From Thalassotalea_H sp040779345 (lineage in GTDB: Bacteria > Pseudomonadota > Gammaproteobacteria > Enterobacterales > Alteromonadaceae), in NCBI GenBank assembly GCA_040779345.1, contig JBFONU010000001.1, forward strand, positions 248,001 through 312,000: 64,000 nucleotides of DNA, in the 5' to 3' direction. The position numbers and the translations under genes were made by a program. Shown one piece after another: positions 7,767-17,153 of this stretch. Position 1 is the first letter of the stretch. The number at the start of each line of letters is the position of its first letter. Under the pieces are notes generated by a model. That model saw only the letters and a program-made list of their open reading frames with translations. It searched no databases and was not told where the DNA came from.

Positions 7767-10466
7767 ATGTTTGTAAATTTAATGACAAAACTGTTTGGTA
7801 GTCGTAATGATCGATTACTTAAACAAATGCAAAAAGAAGTAATAAAAATAAATGCACTAGAGCCAGTTTTACAAGCACTGAGTGATGAAGAATTAAAAGC
7901 TAAAACAAGCGAATTTAAAGAACGAATTGCCAATGATGAGCCGCTTGACGCATTATTGCCTGAAGCGTTTGCCGTTGTTAGAGAAGCAAGTATACGCGTG
8001 TTTGGTATGCGTCATTTTGATGTGCAAATGATTGGGGGAATGGTACTCAATAATGGTAAAATTGCTGAAATGCGCACCGGTGAAGGTAAAACCTTAACAG
8101 CAACCTTACCAGCCTATTTAAATGCTTTAACGGGGAAAGGTGTTCATGTCATTACCGTGAATGATTACCTTGCAAGTCGAGATGCGGATTGGGCAAGACC
8201 TTTATTTTCATTTTTAGGTATGACCGTTGGATGTAATATTCCTGGCATGTCACCACAAGAGAAGCAAGCGGCATACAATTCTGATATCACCTATGGTACC
8301 AATAATGAATTTGGTTTTGATTACCTGCGCGATAACATGGCATTTTCACCTGAAGAGCGCGCACAAAAACCGCTTAACTTTGCCATTATCGATGAAGTTG
8401 ACTCTATTTTAATCGATGAAGCACGTACGCCATTGATCATTTCAGGGCAAGCAGAAGATAGTTCTGAATTATATAAGATGGTCAATACGGTTGTTCCGAC
8501 ATTATTACAACAAAATGAAGAAGATAAAGACGAAGATACGGGACAAAAAGAAGATTTTGTTGAAGGTGATTTCACCATAGATGAAAAAGCAAAACAAATC
8601 TATCTAACTGAGCGTGGACAAGTACGAATTGAAGAGATCATGCAAGAAAAAGACTTGATCCAACCCGGTGATTCATTATTCTCCGCCGCCAATATTACTT
8701 TATTACATCATGTGATGGCAGCGCTTCGCGCGCATAAATTATTCCAAAAAGATGTAGATTACATTGTTAAAGATGATGAGATCATTATTGTTGATGAACA
8801 TACTGGTCGTACAATGGAAGGTCGTCGTTGGTCAGAAGGTCTACATCAAGCAGTGGAAGCGAAAGAAGGTGTCAATATTCAAAATGAAAACCAGACACTT
8901 GCTTCTATAACCTTTCAAAACTTTTTCCGTTTATATAATAAGCTCTCGGGGATGACGGGGACTGCCGACACTGAAGCTTTTGAGTTTAATCATATATATG
9001 GTTTAGAAACCGTTGTTATACCAACCAATCAACCAATGATCCGTAAAGATTTGTCGGATTTAATCTACCTTACAGCAGAAGAGAAGTTTGAAGCGATTCT
9101 TGAAGATATACAAGACTGTGTAAAACGTGGCCAGCCAGTTTTAGTGGGAACTATCAGTATTGAAACTTCTGAGTTTTTATCTTCATTTTTGAAAAAAGCG
9201 AAAATCAAGCATAAAGTACTCAACGCTAAATTTCATCAACAAGAAGCTGAAATTGTTGCCGATGCAGGTAAGGTTGGTGCCGTAACTATTGCAACTAATA
9301 TGGCGGGGCGTGGTACTGATATTGTATTGGGTGGTAATTTTGATGCGATCGTTGAAAAGTTAAAGAACCCTACAGAAGAAAATATTGCTAAAGTCAAAGC
9401 TGAATGGCAAGAAGAGCACGATAAAGTGCTTGAATTAGGCGGCTTACATATTGTCGCTACAGAACGCCATGAATCACGTCGTATTGATAATCAATTGCGT
9501 GGTCGTTCAGGTCGTCAAGGTGATGCTGGTTCAACGCGTTTTTACCTTTCAATGGAAGACGGTTTAATGCGTATCTTTGCCTCAGAGCGTATCACTAATA
9601 TGATGCGTAAGTTGGGTATGGAGCGCGGTGAAGCTATTGAACACCCTTGGGTAACAAAAAGTATTGAAAATGCTCAACGTAAAGTTGAAGGACGTAACTT
9701 TGATATTCGAAAACAACTTTTAGAGTTTGATGATGTCTCTAACGATCAACGTAAAGTGATCTACGAGCAACGCAATGAACTCATGGATGAAGCAGATATT
9801 AAAGATGTTATCTCAGCTATTCGTACAGATGTTGTTAATGGCATCATTGATCAACACATTCCGCCTCAATCATTAGAAGAAATGTGGGATACCAGTGGTT
9901 TAGAAGAGCGTATAAAAGGTGATCTAGCTATTGATATGCCGGTGGAACAGTGGTTAAAAGAAGATACTAAGTTACACGAAGAAACTCTTCGAGAAAAAAT
10001 AATAGCGACCGTTGAAGAACAATATGCCGCTAAAGAAGAAATGGTTGGCGCCGAAGTGTTACGTCAATTTGAAAAAGCGGTAATGTTACAAAGTTTAGAT
10101 TCACATTGGAAAGAACATTTAGCGGCGATGGATCATTTACGCCAAGGTATTCATCTACGTGGTTATGCACAAAAAAATCCTAAACAAGAGTTTAAACGTG
10201 AGTCATTCGAATTATTTTCTGAGTTACTAGATAATCTGAAATATGATGTTATTGGGATTTTGAGTAAAGTACAGATTCGCGCTGAGTCTGACGTTGAAGC
10301 GGTAGAAGAGCAACACCGCAAATCAGAAGAAGTCCCCAAAGAGTTTACTCATGAATCTACAAGTGATGCTACTGCTCCCCCTGCAACGCCAAGAGTAGGA
10401 AGAAATGAACCTTGTCCATGTGGCTCTGGTAAAAAGTATAAACAGTGTCACGGCAAACTTTCTTAA
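7767..10466 (+). CDS. secA: preprotein translocase ATPase SecA
   Basis: Motor ATPase that drives unfolded preproteins through SecYEG. The 899 residues match the usual length (E. coli 901). Seen: Walker A MRTGEGKTLTATL at about 102-114, IDEVDSILIDEARTPL at about 208-223, the second motor domain with TNMAGRGTDIVLGG and GRSGRQGDAGSTR, and the C-terminal zinc-binding SEC-C motif CPCGSGKKYKQCH that contacts SecB and phospholipid. A stretch rich in Asp and Glu near residues 250-275 is a family-variable insert. No SecM-like arrest gene is present upstream; the preceding gene is the M23 peptidase. Confidence 0.99.
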   Translation: MFVNLMTKLFGSRNDRLLKQMQKEVIKINALEPVLQALSDEELKAKTSEFKERIANDEPLDALLPEAFAVVREASIRVFGMRHFDVQMIGGMVLNNGKIAEMRTGEGKTLTATLPAYLNALTGKGVHVITVNDYLASRDADWARPLFSFLGMTVGCNIPGMSPQEKQAAYNSDITYGTNNEFGFDYLRDNMAFSPEERAQKPLNFAIIDEVDSILIDEARTPLIISGQAEDSSELYKMVNTVVPTLLQQNEEDKDEDTGQKEDFVEGDFTIDEKAKQIYLTERGQVRIEEIMQEKDLIQPGDSLFSAANITLLHHVMAALRAHKLFQKDVDYIVKDDEIIIVDEHTGRTMEGRRWSEGLHQAVEAKEGVNIQNENQTLASITFQNFFRLYNKLSGMTGTADTEAFEFNHIYGLETVVIPTNQPMIRKDLSDLIYLTAEEKFEAILEDIQDCVKRGQPVLVGTISIETSEFLSSFLKKAKIKHKVLNAKFHQQEAEIVADAGKVGAVTIATNMAGRGTDIVLGGNFDAIVEKLKNPTEENIAKVKAEWQEEHDKVLELGGLHIVATERHESRRIDNQLRGRSGRQGDAGSTRFYLSMEDGLMRIFASERITNMMRKLGMERGEAIEHPWVTKSIENAQRKVEGRNFDIRKQLLEFDDVSNDQRKVIYEQRNELMDEADIKDVISAIRTDVVNGIIDQHIPPQSLEEMWDTSGLEERIKGDLAIDMPVEQWLKEDTKLHEETLREKIIATVEEQYAAKEEMVGAEVLRQFEKAVMLQSLDSHWKEHLAAMDHLRQGIHLRGYAQKNPKQEFKRESFELFSELLDNLKYDVIGILSKVQIRAESDVEAVEEQHRKSEEVPKEFTHESTSDATAPPATPRVGRNEPCPCGSGKKYKQCHGKLS

Positions 10467-10502
10467 ACGATTATTATTGCTAGTTTTCATAATAAAAGCA
10501 TC

Positions 10503-10541
10503 AGAAGCACTCATTTATACTGATAAATTCCGTGCTTCTTA
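10503..10541 (+). terminator. first hairpin downstream of secA
   Basis: AGAAGCAC (10503-10510) pairs with GTGCTTCT (10532-10539), with an inner TTTAT/ATAAA stem. Only a weak T run follows, so this is a less certain terminator than the next one. Confidence 0.5.
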
Positions 10542-10602
10542 ATTGCTCTTGTAAAAACTAGCTTCAATAAATCGACTTAAGAATTATTATTTATCAATTT
10601 TT

Positions 10603-10631
10603 AAATGCCAATCATCTGATTGGCATTTTTA
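10603..10631 (+). terminator. strong terminator between secA and mutT
   Basis: AATGCCAATCA and TGATTGGCATT form an 11-bp perfect stem with a 2-base loop in the plain reading, followed by TTT-rich sequence; the loop would open to 4 or more bases in practice. It separates secA from mutT. Confidence 0.85.
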
Positions 10632-10694
10632 TTTTGAGAAAGTGTTTTACAAAGGTGTTTTATTACAACGCGTTAATAAAGGTTTGAGAAAGTT

Positions 10695-11087
10695 ATGAAG
10701 CAAGTTCATGTAGCTGTTGGTGTTATTGTCTCGAACGGCGAGTTTTTCCTTACTAAACGTCTTGAGCATGTCCACCAAGGCGGAAAGTGGGAATTTCCAG
10801 GAGGTAAGGTTGAAACAGGTGAATCAGTCGCCCAAGCGCTTCACAGAGAGCTTCAGGAAGAAATAGCGATTGATGTGCTTTCATGTATACCATTACTGGA
10901 AATAACGCATGACTATGGAGATAAGGAAGTTAAACTTGATGTTTACTTAGTCGATAACTTTCAAGGGGAGCCGACTGCTCAAGAAGGACAGCAGCAAAAT
11001 TGGTTTAATTTGAGCGAGTTAAGTAGTGTTGATTTCCCAGAAGCGAATATAGCGATCGTTGAAAAATTGAAAGCCTTGTATGCTTAA
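10695..11087 (+). CDS. mutT: 8-oxo-dGTP diphosphatase MutT (Nudix hydrolase)
   Basis: Cytoplasmic Nudix hydrolase that removes 8-oxo-dGTP from the nucleotide pool and prevents A:T to C:G transversions. It has 130 residues (E. coli 129). The Nudix box runs from G37 to I59: G-x5-E43-x7-R51-E52-L-Q-E55-E56-I-A58-I59. The catalytic Glu residues are all present, but the usual glycine of the EExG step is alanine (A58). It is placed after secA, as in E. coli secM-secA-mutT, but with its own spacing and an upstream terminator at 10603-10631, so it probably has its own promoter. Confidence 0.93.
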   Translation: MKQVHVAVGVIVSNGEFFLTKRLEHVHQGGKWEFPGGKVETGESVAQALHRELQEEIAIDVLSCIPLLEITHDYGDKEVKLDVYLVDNFQGEPTAQEGQQQNWFNLSELSSVDFPEANIAIVEKLKALYA

Positions 11088-11125
11088 GCAACTAGCAAAG
11101 AATACCAAGCTTAAACTAACCTAGA

Positions 11126-11362
11126 CTATTCCGGTTCGACAAAAAATTTATTGTGCAGTAAAAATTCGTCTTCTAGCGCATCTAACATTTCTTCACTAAT
11201 GTGTGCATCTTTTTGCATTGGTTGAGATATTTTATGATTTTCATCCGCCCAGTCACCTAAATCAATTAATTGGCAACGTTTACTACAAAAAGGCCGAAAT
11301 TCATTTTCAGGTAACCAGTCAACTTTTTTGTCGCAGGTAGGGCAAGGAACTTTTAATGTCAT
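11126..11362 (-). CDS. yacG: DNA gyrase inhibitor YacG (zinc-binding)
   Basis: Small zinc protein, 78 residues from the chosen ATG, known in E. coli to bind GyrB and inhibit DNA gyrase. Four Cys ligands are visible: CPTC near the N-terminus and CSKRC about 20 residues later, followed by the family signature LIDLGDWA. The frame could start 6 codons earlier at a TTG (11380), but MTLKVPCPTC is the normal beginning in the family. The acidic C-terminal tail is poorly conserved. It is the last gene of the minus-strand run pilB-pilC-pilD-coaE-zapD-yacG. Confidence 0.92.
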   Translation of the reverse strand: MTLKVPCPTCDKKVDWLPENEFRPFCSKRCQLIDLGDWADENHKISQPMQKDAHISEEMLDALEDEFLLHNKFFVEPE

Positions 11363-11422
11363 GTTGGGGTCATTAGTCAAATAAAGGGGATTATAAAAAA
11401 TAAATGGCTTTGATGCCAGAAT

Positions 11423-12169
11423 TTAGCAGCGAGCCAGCTCAAACTTGACGTGCTGATTATAATACTTACGTCCTGTTTCATTGCAGGGTAACATAAATCG
11501 TATTGAGTAACGGAAACGATTACCACTTACCGTTGGGTAAAAAATGGAATTGTCAGCTACTTTGATACGCAGTAATAAAATACCTTCGCCATTATCCTGA
11601 TAAAAGCCATTATCACAGTTTATCACTTCAAAAGGTGATTTTTGCCGGATAAATTTAAGGATAATTTCAAGTGCGGAAGAGATTTGTACCAATAATGAAA
11701 GCCAACCATTGATATCTTTTACAATCGCTGAATTAGACTGGTTTAACCATAAAGTTAATTGTGGTAAATCAAAACTACAACTTCCACCTTGCATGGCGTA
11801 ACGTTGCTTTAACCCAGCTAAAAATTTATCTTCTTTCAATTGTATCCACTCAGGCGTTGGAGTTTTTAGCTGGCAGAGTAAGGCTACAACAAGTTTTAAA
11901 TTATCTTCTAATGCACTGGTGTCTATGTCAGGGGCGCGAGACCAGACAACTAGGTTTTGCTCTAATTTTTCTAAATCTTTAATTAACTCTCCTCTAATAT
12001 CATTACGTTCAAGTGTATCGATAATAGCAAAAAATGAAGAGAAAAATATTTGATGACTAAGATTAATATCGCATTGCAGGCAGTCTGTCGCTTGAGCAAA
12101 TAATTGCTCAAGTTTTAAATAGTTTCTAATGCGCTCATTGAGCGGATGTTCGTATAAAACAGACGACAT
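11423..12169 (-). CDS. zapD: cell division protein ZapD
   Basis: Cytoplasmic FtsZ-binding protein that bundles FtsZ protofilaments and stabilises the Z ring. It has 248 residues from the ATG at 12169 (a TTG two codons earlier is possible but unlikely). The N-terminus SSVLYEHPLNERIRNYLKLE is the diagnostic ZapD (DUF1342) start; the rest is mainly helical, followed by the C-terminal beta-rich part with FRYSIRFMLPCN. It sits between coaE and yacG, the standard order in gammaproteobacteria. Confidence 0.96.
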   Translation of the reverse strand: MSSVLYEHPLNERIRNYLKLEQLFAQATDCLQCDINLSHQIFFSSFFAIIDTLERNDIRGELIKDLEKLEQNLVVWSRAPDIDTSALEDNLKLVVALLCQLKTPTPEWIQLKEDKFLAGLKQRYAMQGGSCSFDLPQLTLWLNQSNSAIVKDINGWLSLLVQISSALEIILKFIRQKSPFEVINCDNGFYQDNGEGILLLRIKVADNSIFYPTVSGNRFRYSIRFMLPCNETGRKYYNQHVKFELARC

Positions 12170-12251
12170 TAACAAATTACTTAGTGAATTATTATTTCTA
12201 TATTACATAGAGAGTTGCTAAATGGCTAATTTTTTTAATTTTAACCTCTAT

Positions 12252-12869
12252 TTATCTACAGTTAGCCGAATTTGCATGTGATTTATAGTTTAAATTGAGT
12301 TTAAACACTTCTTCTTTGAGATGAGATAAATGAATATTGTCGTTATTGATGATGTCATCGGCCAATATCATGCGTTTATCTCTTGATATTTGACTATTAA
12401 TAATTGCTTGGACTTCGTCTGGAGCTTTATCGTCTCTTTGACAAGTTCTTTCTATTTGAGTATTGAGTGAGACATCGATGACTAAAGTGCGATTAACTAA
12501 AGCTTGTAAATTATTTTCAAATAATAAAGGGGCGGATAAAATGCAATAATCACCTGATGCTCGAGCTAACTGCGTTAAAATTTCTTGACGAATAATAGGG
12601 TGGAGTAATGCGTTTAACCATTGTTTTTCTTCATCATTAGAAAATATTTTACTCCGTAATGCACTTCTGTTTAACTCTCCATTCGCATTTATAATCTCAT
12701 TACCAAAGTGTTGGATTATTTTAATTAAGGCGTCACTGTTAGGATTTACGACCTCTCTTGCAATAATATCAGCATCAATGATTTCGACACCAAGCTCTGC
12801 AAAGATGTTTGAAACAGTAGTTTTTCCGCTACCTATCCCACCCGTCAAACCAACAATATAATTAGACAT
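12252..12869 (-). CDS. coaE: dephospho-CoA kinase
   Basis: Catalyses the last step of coenzyme A synthesis, phosphorylation of the 3'-hydroxyl of dephospho-CoA. It has 205 residues (E. coli 206). The P-loop GLTGGIGSGKTTVS is at residues 7-20, followed by DADIIAREVV, the ALLHPIIR region and the lid with RDKRMILADDIINND. It lies 18 bases downstream of pilD and upstream of zapD, so it is probably cotranscribed with the pilus biogenesis genes, as in many gammaproteobacteria. Confidence 0.97.
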   Translation of the reverse strand: MSNYIVGLTGGIGSGKTTVSNIFAELGVEIIDADIIAREVVNPNSDALIKIIQHFGNEIINANGELNRSALRSKIFSNDEEKQWLNALLHPIIRQEILTQLARASGDYCILSAPLLFENNLQALVNRTLVIDVSLNTQIERTCQRDDKAPDEVQAIINSQISRDKRMILADDIINNDNIHLSHLKEEVFKLNLNYKSHANSANCR

Positions 12870-12887
12870 AAGTATACGTTCGCTTAA

Positions 12888-13772
12888 TTACAATATGATA
12901 GCTAAATACCATTGCCAAATACCTTCCCCCCATAACAGACAAATCCAACCCGCTACCGCTAAATAAGGGCCAAACGGGATGGCTTGTTCACGGCCGTGGT
13001 TTTTAAGTATCATTAATGAAATACCGACTATAGCGCCAACGGCTGATGCCATGAGTATGAGCAAAGGGAGAAGTTGCCAGCCCATCCATGCACCAAATAC
13101 CGCTAGTAGCTTAAAATCACCATGGCCCATGCCCTCTTTACCTGTAAGTAACTTAAATAACCAAAATACGGAAAATAAGCTCATGTAACCGGCTGTAGCA
13201 CCAATAACAGCTTGTTCTAATGGAACTATTGTTGCGTTAATATTAATTAATAAACCTAACCATAATAAAGGGTAGGTCAGTTGATCTGGGAGTAGCATAT
13301 GATCAAAGTCAATCATGGTTAAACAGATAAGTCCCCATGTCAGTATTAATACATACAGGGTAACTAGCTCTATACCATAATGATAGGCAACCACTAGGCT
13401 AAGTGCTGCGGTAGTTGCTTCAATTATCGGATATCGTAAAGAGATGTTCGCTTTACATTGGCTACATTTCCCTCTTAAAAATAACCAACTTATGATAGGG
13501 ATATTTTCATAATAGCGAATTTTATGGCCACAATGCGGACAGGTCGAGTCTGGTTTTGATAGACTCATTAATTGTTGTTTTTTCGCTGGGATCCCTTCAA
13601 CTTCATCCGCAAGGAAGTCACGACATTCTACATACCAGCCTTGTTCCAGCATTTTAGGAAAACGATAAATCACAACATTAAGAAAACTACCAATAGCTAA
13701 TGAAATTGCCATGATGGTTAAATAAAAACTTAATGGGTATTGTTCAAACATTTGAATAACATCAGAAAACAC
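12888..13772 (-). CDS. pilD: prepilin peptidase / N-methyltransferase PilD
   Basis: Inner-membrane aspartic protease that cleaves type IV prepilin leaders and methylates the new N-terminal residue. It has 294 residues and starts with GTG, preceded by a TAGG ribosome-binding site. The N-terminal membrane segment is followed by the cytoplasmic loop with two CxxC pairs (CPHCGHKI and CSQCKANI), then seven or so membrane segments. The catalytic aspartates are seen in MIDFDHMLLPDQL and GMGHGDFKLLA. It processes PilA encoded upstream and probably any other type IV pilin-like or type II secretion pseudopilins of the cell. Confidence 0.97.
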   Translation of the reverse strand: MFSDVIQMFEQYPLSFYLTIMAISLAIGSFLNVVIYRFPKMLEQGWYVECRDFLADEVEGIPAKKQQLMSLSKPDSTCPHCGHKIRYYENIPIISWLFLRGKCSQCKANISLRYPIIEATTAALSLVVAYHYGIELVTLYVLILTWGLICLTMIDFDHMLLPDQLTYPLLWLGLLININATIVPLEQAVIGATAGYMSLFSVFWLFKLLTGKEGMGHGDFKLLAVFGAWMGWQLLPLLILMASAVGAIVGISLMILKNHGREQAIPFGPYLAVAGWICLLWGEGIWQWYLAIIL

Positions 13773-13879
13773 AATAAACCTACTTATAATTTGAACAAAA
13801 GACTGCAGCGAATAATTCTCGCTACAGTGTATTAGAATCTGTAATGAATAGAAATGATTCTCATGAAGATTATTTAGGA

Positions 13880-15130
13880 TTAAACTACCATGCCGATTTG
13901 GAATATAGGTAAATACATCGCAATAATTAATCCGCCAATAACGACACCAAGTACCGCCATTATCATGGGTTCAAGAAGAGCTGTTAAATTATCAACAGCA
14001 TCGTCAACTTGTTGCTCGTATACTGTGGCAACTTTTGCCAGCATGTCATCAACAGCGCCAGACTCTTCACCAATTGCCACCATCTGAATCACCATGTCTG
14101 GAAATATATTACAATTTCTCATTGCAAGGTTCATTTGCATACCTGATGTTACTTCAGAGCGAATTTCTAAAATAGCGTCCCGAAAAACCGCATTACCAGA
14201 AGCACCTGCCGCAGATTCTAAAGCATCAGGTAAAGGTACACCTGCAGCAAAAGTTGTTGACAGCGTGCGTGCATAACGGGCAACTGCCGCTTTTTCTAAT
14301 AATTCACCAATCACAGGAAGTTTGAGGATTTTTCTATCGACACTGTCTCGAAATTTTTGACTTTTAAGATGCGCTTTTTTAAAAAGAAAGATAGTTAAAA
14401 AAATAGCCCCTAATCCTAAATACCAATATGCTTGCATAAATTCAGATATAGCCAAAACAAGCAATGTAAATGAGGGTAACTCCGCACCAAAACTATCAAA
14501 AATTTCCTTAAATACCGGAACGACAAAAATAAGCAAAATGGAAGTTACAATTGCCGCTACTACTAAGACCGCGATAGGGTAGGTCATTGCTTTTTTGATT
14601 TTACTTTTTAAAGCTTCAGCTTTTTCTTTATAAGTGGCGATACGTTCATAAATGGTTTCAAGAGCCCCAGATTGCTCGCCAGATTGCACTAAATCACAGT
14701 ACAAACTATCGAAAAATTGTGGATGTTCACGTAAGCATTCCGATAAAGGGATACCTGATTGCAATTTATTCCCAACATCTGCTAACAGCTTTTGCATATT
14801 ACCATTATTATGGCCTTTACCGATCATTTCTATACTTTGAACCAGTGGTACACCGGCACCTAGCATAGTTGCTATTTGACGAGTGATAACAGCGATGTCT
14901 GCGGGGAGTATTTTTTTATCGCCGCCTAAGCCAAAAAGTGGTTTAGCTTTTTTCTTTATTCTGCCGGGCGTCACCCCTTGCTTTCTTAGTTGTGCTTTTA
15001 ATTCCAACAGACTTGCAGCAGAAAGCTCACCGGAAACTTTTTTACCTTTTCGGTTAACTCCTTGCCACTGGAAAACATCGAGTTCTTTTACGGTAGCCAT
15101 TTTAGGTTTTGCTGTAGCTGAAACTGCCAT
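13880..15130 (-). CDS. pilC: type IV pilus inner-membrane platform protein PilC
   Basis: Polytopic inner-membrane protein that couples the PilB/PilT motors to the growing pilus. It has 416 residues with two repeated T2SSF domains (about 70-200 and 275-400), three membrane helices and a cytoplasmic N-terminus including FQWQGVNRKGKKVSGEL. The motif GEQSGALETIYERIA in the first domain and GEESGAVDDMLAKVA in the second are the family hallmark. It is preceded by pilB (170-base gap) and followed by pilD (107-base gap). Confidence 0.97.
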   Translation of the reverse strand: MAVSATAKPKMATVKELDVFQWQGVNRKGKKVSGELSAASLLELKAQLRKQGVTPGRIKKKAKPLFGLGGDKKILPADIAVITRQIATMLGAGVPLVQSIEMIGKGHNNGNMQKLLADVGNKLQSGIPLSECLREHPQFFDSLYCDLVQSGEQSGALETIYERIATYKEKAEALKSKIKKAMTYPIAVLVVAAIVTSILLIFVVPVFKEIFDSFGAELPSFTLLVLAISEFMQAYWYLGLGAIFLTIFLFKKAHLKSQKFRDSVDRKILKLPVIGELLEKAAVARYARTLSTTFAAGVPLPDALESAAGASGNAVFRDAILEIRSEVTSGMQMNLAMRNCNIFPDMVIQMVAIGEESGAVDDMLAKVATVYEQQVDDAVDNLTALLEPMIMAVLGVVIGGLIIAMYLPIFQIGMVV

Positions 15131-15300
15131 ATTAATTCCTAACTTAGTAACACATTATATTATTGTAATGATCTAATTAACTTATAAATAAGCTTAGTCG
15201 CAAATGCAGGGTTATTGTTATTTATGAGGCTAACTTTATCTCATCACGGTATTTTTAATCATTGTCTTATTTGACTAATTATTCAAACTCGAATGGATTT

Positions 15301-17007
15301 TTATGCATTTGTTACTCGATTGATTTCCTCTAAACTGGTCATGCCTTGCATAGCTTTTTTAAGGCCAGATTGCCGAAGGTTATCAAAACCTTCTTTTTGA
15401 CATTGAGCTGCAATATCTAAGGAGTTTCCCCCTTCCATTATAATATTAGCCACTTTTTCACCAATTTTAATCACTTCATAAATACCAACACGTCCCTTAT
15501 AACCCCCAGTACATTGTTCACAACCTACAGGTTTAAATAAAGTAAACTGGCCGATTTTATCTTGTGGGAAACCTTGTTTAAGTAATTCGGCTTCAGGGAT
15601 GATTTCCTCGGTTCTGCATTGGGTACATAACCGACGTGCGAGACGCTGTGCAATAATAATACTAACCGAACTTGCCACGTTATAAGAGGGAACCCCCATA
15701 TTAAGCAGTCGCGTTAATGTTTCTGCTGCTGAATTGGTATGAAGGGTTGATAAAACTAAGTGACCGGTTTGTGCAGCCTTTATTGCGATTTCGGCGGTTT
15801 CTAAATCACGAATTTCACCAACCATAACAATATCAGGATCTTGACGAAGAAAAGAGCGCAGTGCACTAGGAAAAGTTAAGCCTGCTTTGGTATTGATTTG
15901 TACTTGGTTGATGCCTTCAAGGTTAATTTCTACCGGATCTTCGGCCGTTGAAATATTTCGCTCTTGGGTATTTAAGATATTTAACCCGGTATATAAAGAA
16001 ACGGTTTTTCCTGAGCCTGTCGGGCCAGTTACTAAAATCATCCCTTGCGGTTGAGCTAAAGCATCCATATAGATTTTTTTTTGCTCAGGCTCATAGCCGA
16101 GCATGTCTATACCGAGCATTGCGCTGGATGAGTCTAAAATCCGCATTACAATTTTTTCGCCCCACATCGTGGGTAAAGTGCTAACACGAAAATCAATCGA
16201 TTTCCGTTTGGAGAGTGCTAGCTTAATTCGACCATCTTGTGGCACACGCCTTTCTGCAATATCAAGTTTAGACATGACTTTTAACCGAGCCGCCATTCTT
16301 GATGAAAGTGAAATAGGAGGTTTTGCAACTTCAGTTAAAATACCATCAACACGAAAGCGGATTCGATAGGATTTTTCATAAGGTTCAAAATGGAGATCTG
16401 AAGCGCCTTTTTTTATGGCGTCGAGTAATATTTTATTAATGTACACGACGATGGGAGCATCTTCTTTACCGCCAGTAGCGCCATCGTCTTCATCGTTACG
16501 CTCTTCTTGTACATCAATTTCTGAAAGCTCTTCAGTATCAATATCACTGATATCTAAGGCATCGCTTTCTTCTTCTAATACTTTTTCAATACAGGCTTGT
16601 AGGCTTTCTTCATTAACTAATACTAGCTCTGTTGTGAATCCTGTATTAAATTGAATTTCTTCTAAAGCGTCCATATTTGTTGGGTCAGACATACCAACAA
16701 ACAATATTTTACCGCGCAGAAATAAGGGTAAAGCGTTATGTTTTCGAATAAGTTTTTCGTTTCGTATCCCTTCAGGGACTAAGGTTGTATCAAAGGATTT
16801 TAGATCTATTAAGGCATAACCAAAACTGCGAGACAATATATTGGCAATATGTTGAGCGTTAAAGTTTTTATCTTCAACGAGGTAGCGAACAAAAGGTTTT
16901 TTTTGCTGAATAAAGCCAGCACTGATTTCTGCCACCATTTCAGAGGGGACAATATCGTGCTTTGCTAATGCAGATAAAACACTGGATTGTTGGTGCAGTC
17001 CTTTCAT
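15301..17007 (-). CDS. pilB: type IV pilus assembly ATPase PilB
   Basis: Cytoplasmic hexameric ATPase that powers pilus extension. It has 568 residues: an N-terminal MshEN-type domain (about 1-140), an acidic linker (about 148-180), then the secretion ATPase core. Seen: Walker A GPTGSGKTVSLYTG, the Asp/Walker B region LRQDPDIVMVGEIRDLETA, the His box TGHLVLSTLHTNSA, and a zinc-binding tetracysteine (CTQCRTEE and CEQCTGGYKGRVG) typical of PilB. It is preceded by pilA, whose terminator (17096-17119) separates the abundant pilin mRNA from pilB. Confidence 0.98.
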   Translation of the reverse strand: MKGLHQQSSVLSALAKHDIVPSEMVAEISAGFIQQKKPFVRYLVEDKNFNAQHIANILSRSFGYALIDLKSFDTTLVPEGIRNEKLIRKHNALPLFLRGKILFVGMSDPTNMDALEEIQFNTGFTTELVLVNEESLQACIEKVLEEESDALDISDIDTEELSEIDVQEERNDEDDGATGGKEDAPIVVYINKILLDAIKKGASDLHFEPYEKSYRIRFRVDGILTEVAKPPISLSSRMAARLKVMSKLDIAERRVPQDGRIKLALSKRKSIDFRVSTLPTMWGEKIVMRILDSSSAMLGIDMLGYEPEQKKIYMDALAQPQGMILVTGPTGSGKTVSLYTGLNILNTQERNISTAEDPVEINLEGINQVQINTKAGLTFPSALRSFLRQDPDIVMVGEIRDLETAEIAIKAAQTGHLVLSTLHTNSAAETLTRLLNMGVPSYNVASSVSIIIAQRLARRLCTQCRTEEIIPEAELLKQGFPQDKIGQFTLFKPVGCEQCTGGYKGRVGIYEVIKIGEKVANIIMEGGNSLDIAAQCQKEGFDNLRQSGLKKAMQGMTSLEEINRVTNA

Positions 17008-17095
17008 AAGACTTTGGTTATACTCAATTATTTACTATCGTATTACAGTGTAACGTATTTTTTTAATTAAAGAAAAAAAGATATCTATAAAAACT

Positions 17096-17119
17096 AAAAA
17101 AGCTCCAAACGGAGCTTTT
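17096..17119 (-). terminator. terminator after pilA
   Basis: AAAAGCTCC and GGAGCTTTT with a 4-base AAAC loop; on the minus strand the stem is followed by a T run. It lies 35 bases after the pilA stop and before pilB. Confidence 0.9.
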
Positions 17120-17153
17120 AAAAGAGTGTGTTAATTTGCTAACAAATTAACTA

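Noticed and set aside
13840..13875. Fur-box-like sequence between pilC and pilD (AATGATTCTCATG)
   Set aside because: Only a partial match to the 19-base Fur consensus, no iron-related gene nearby, and located inside a pilus operon.
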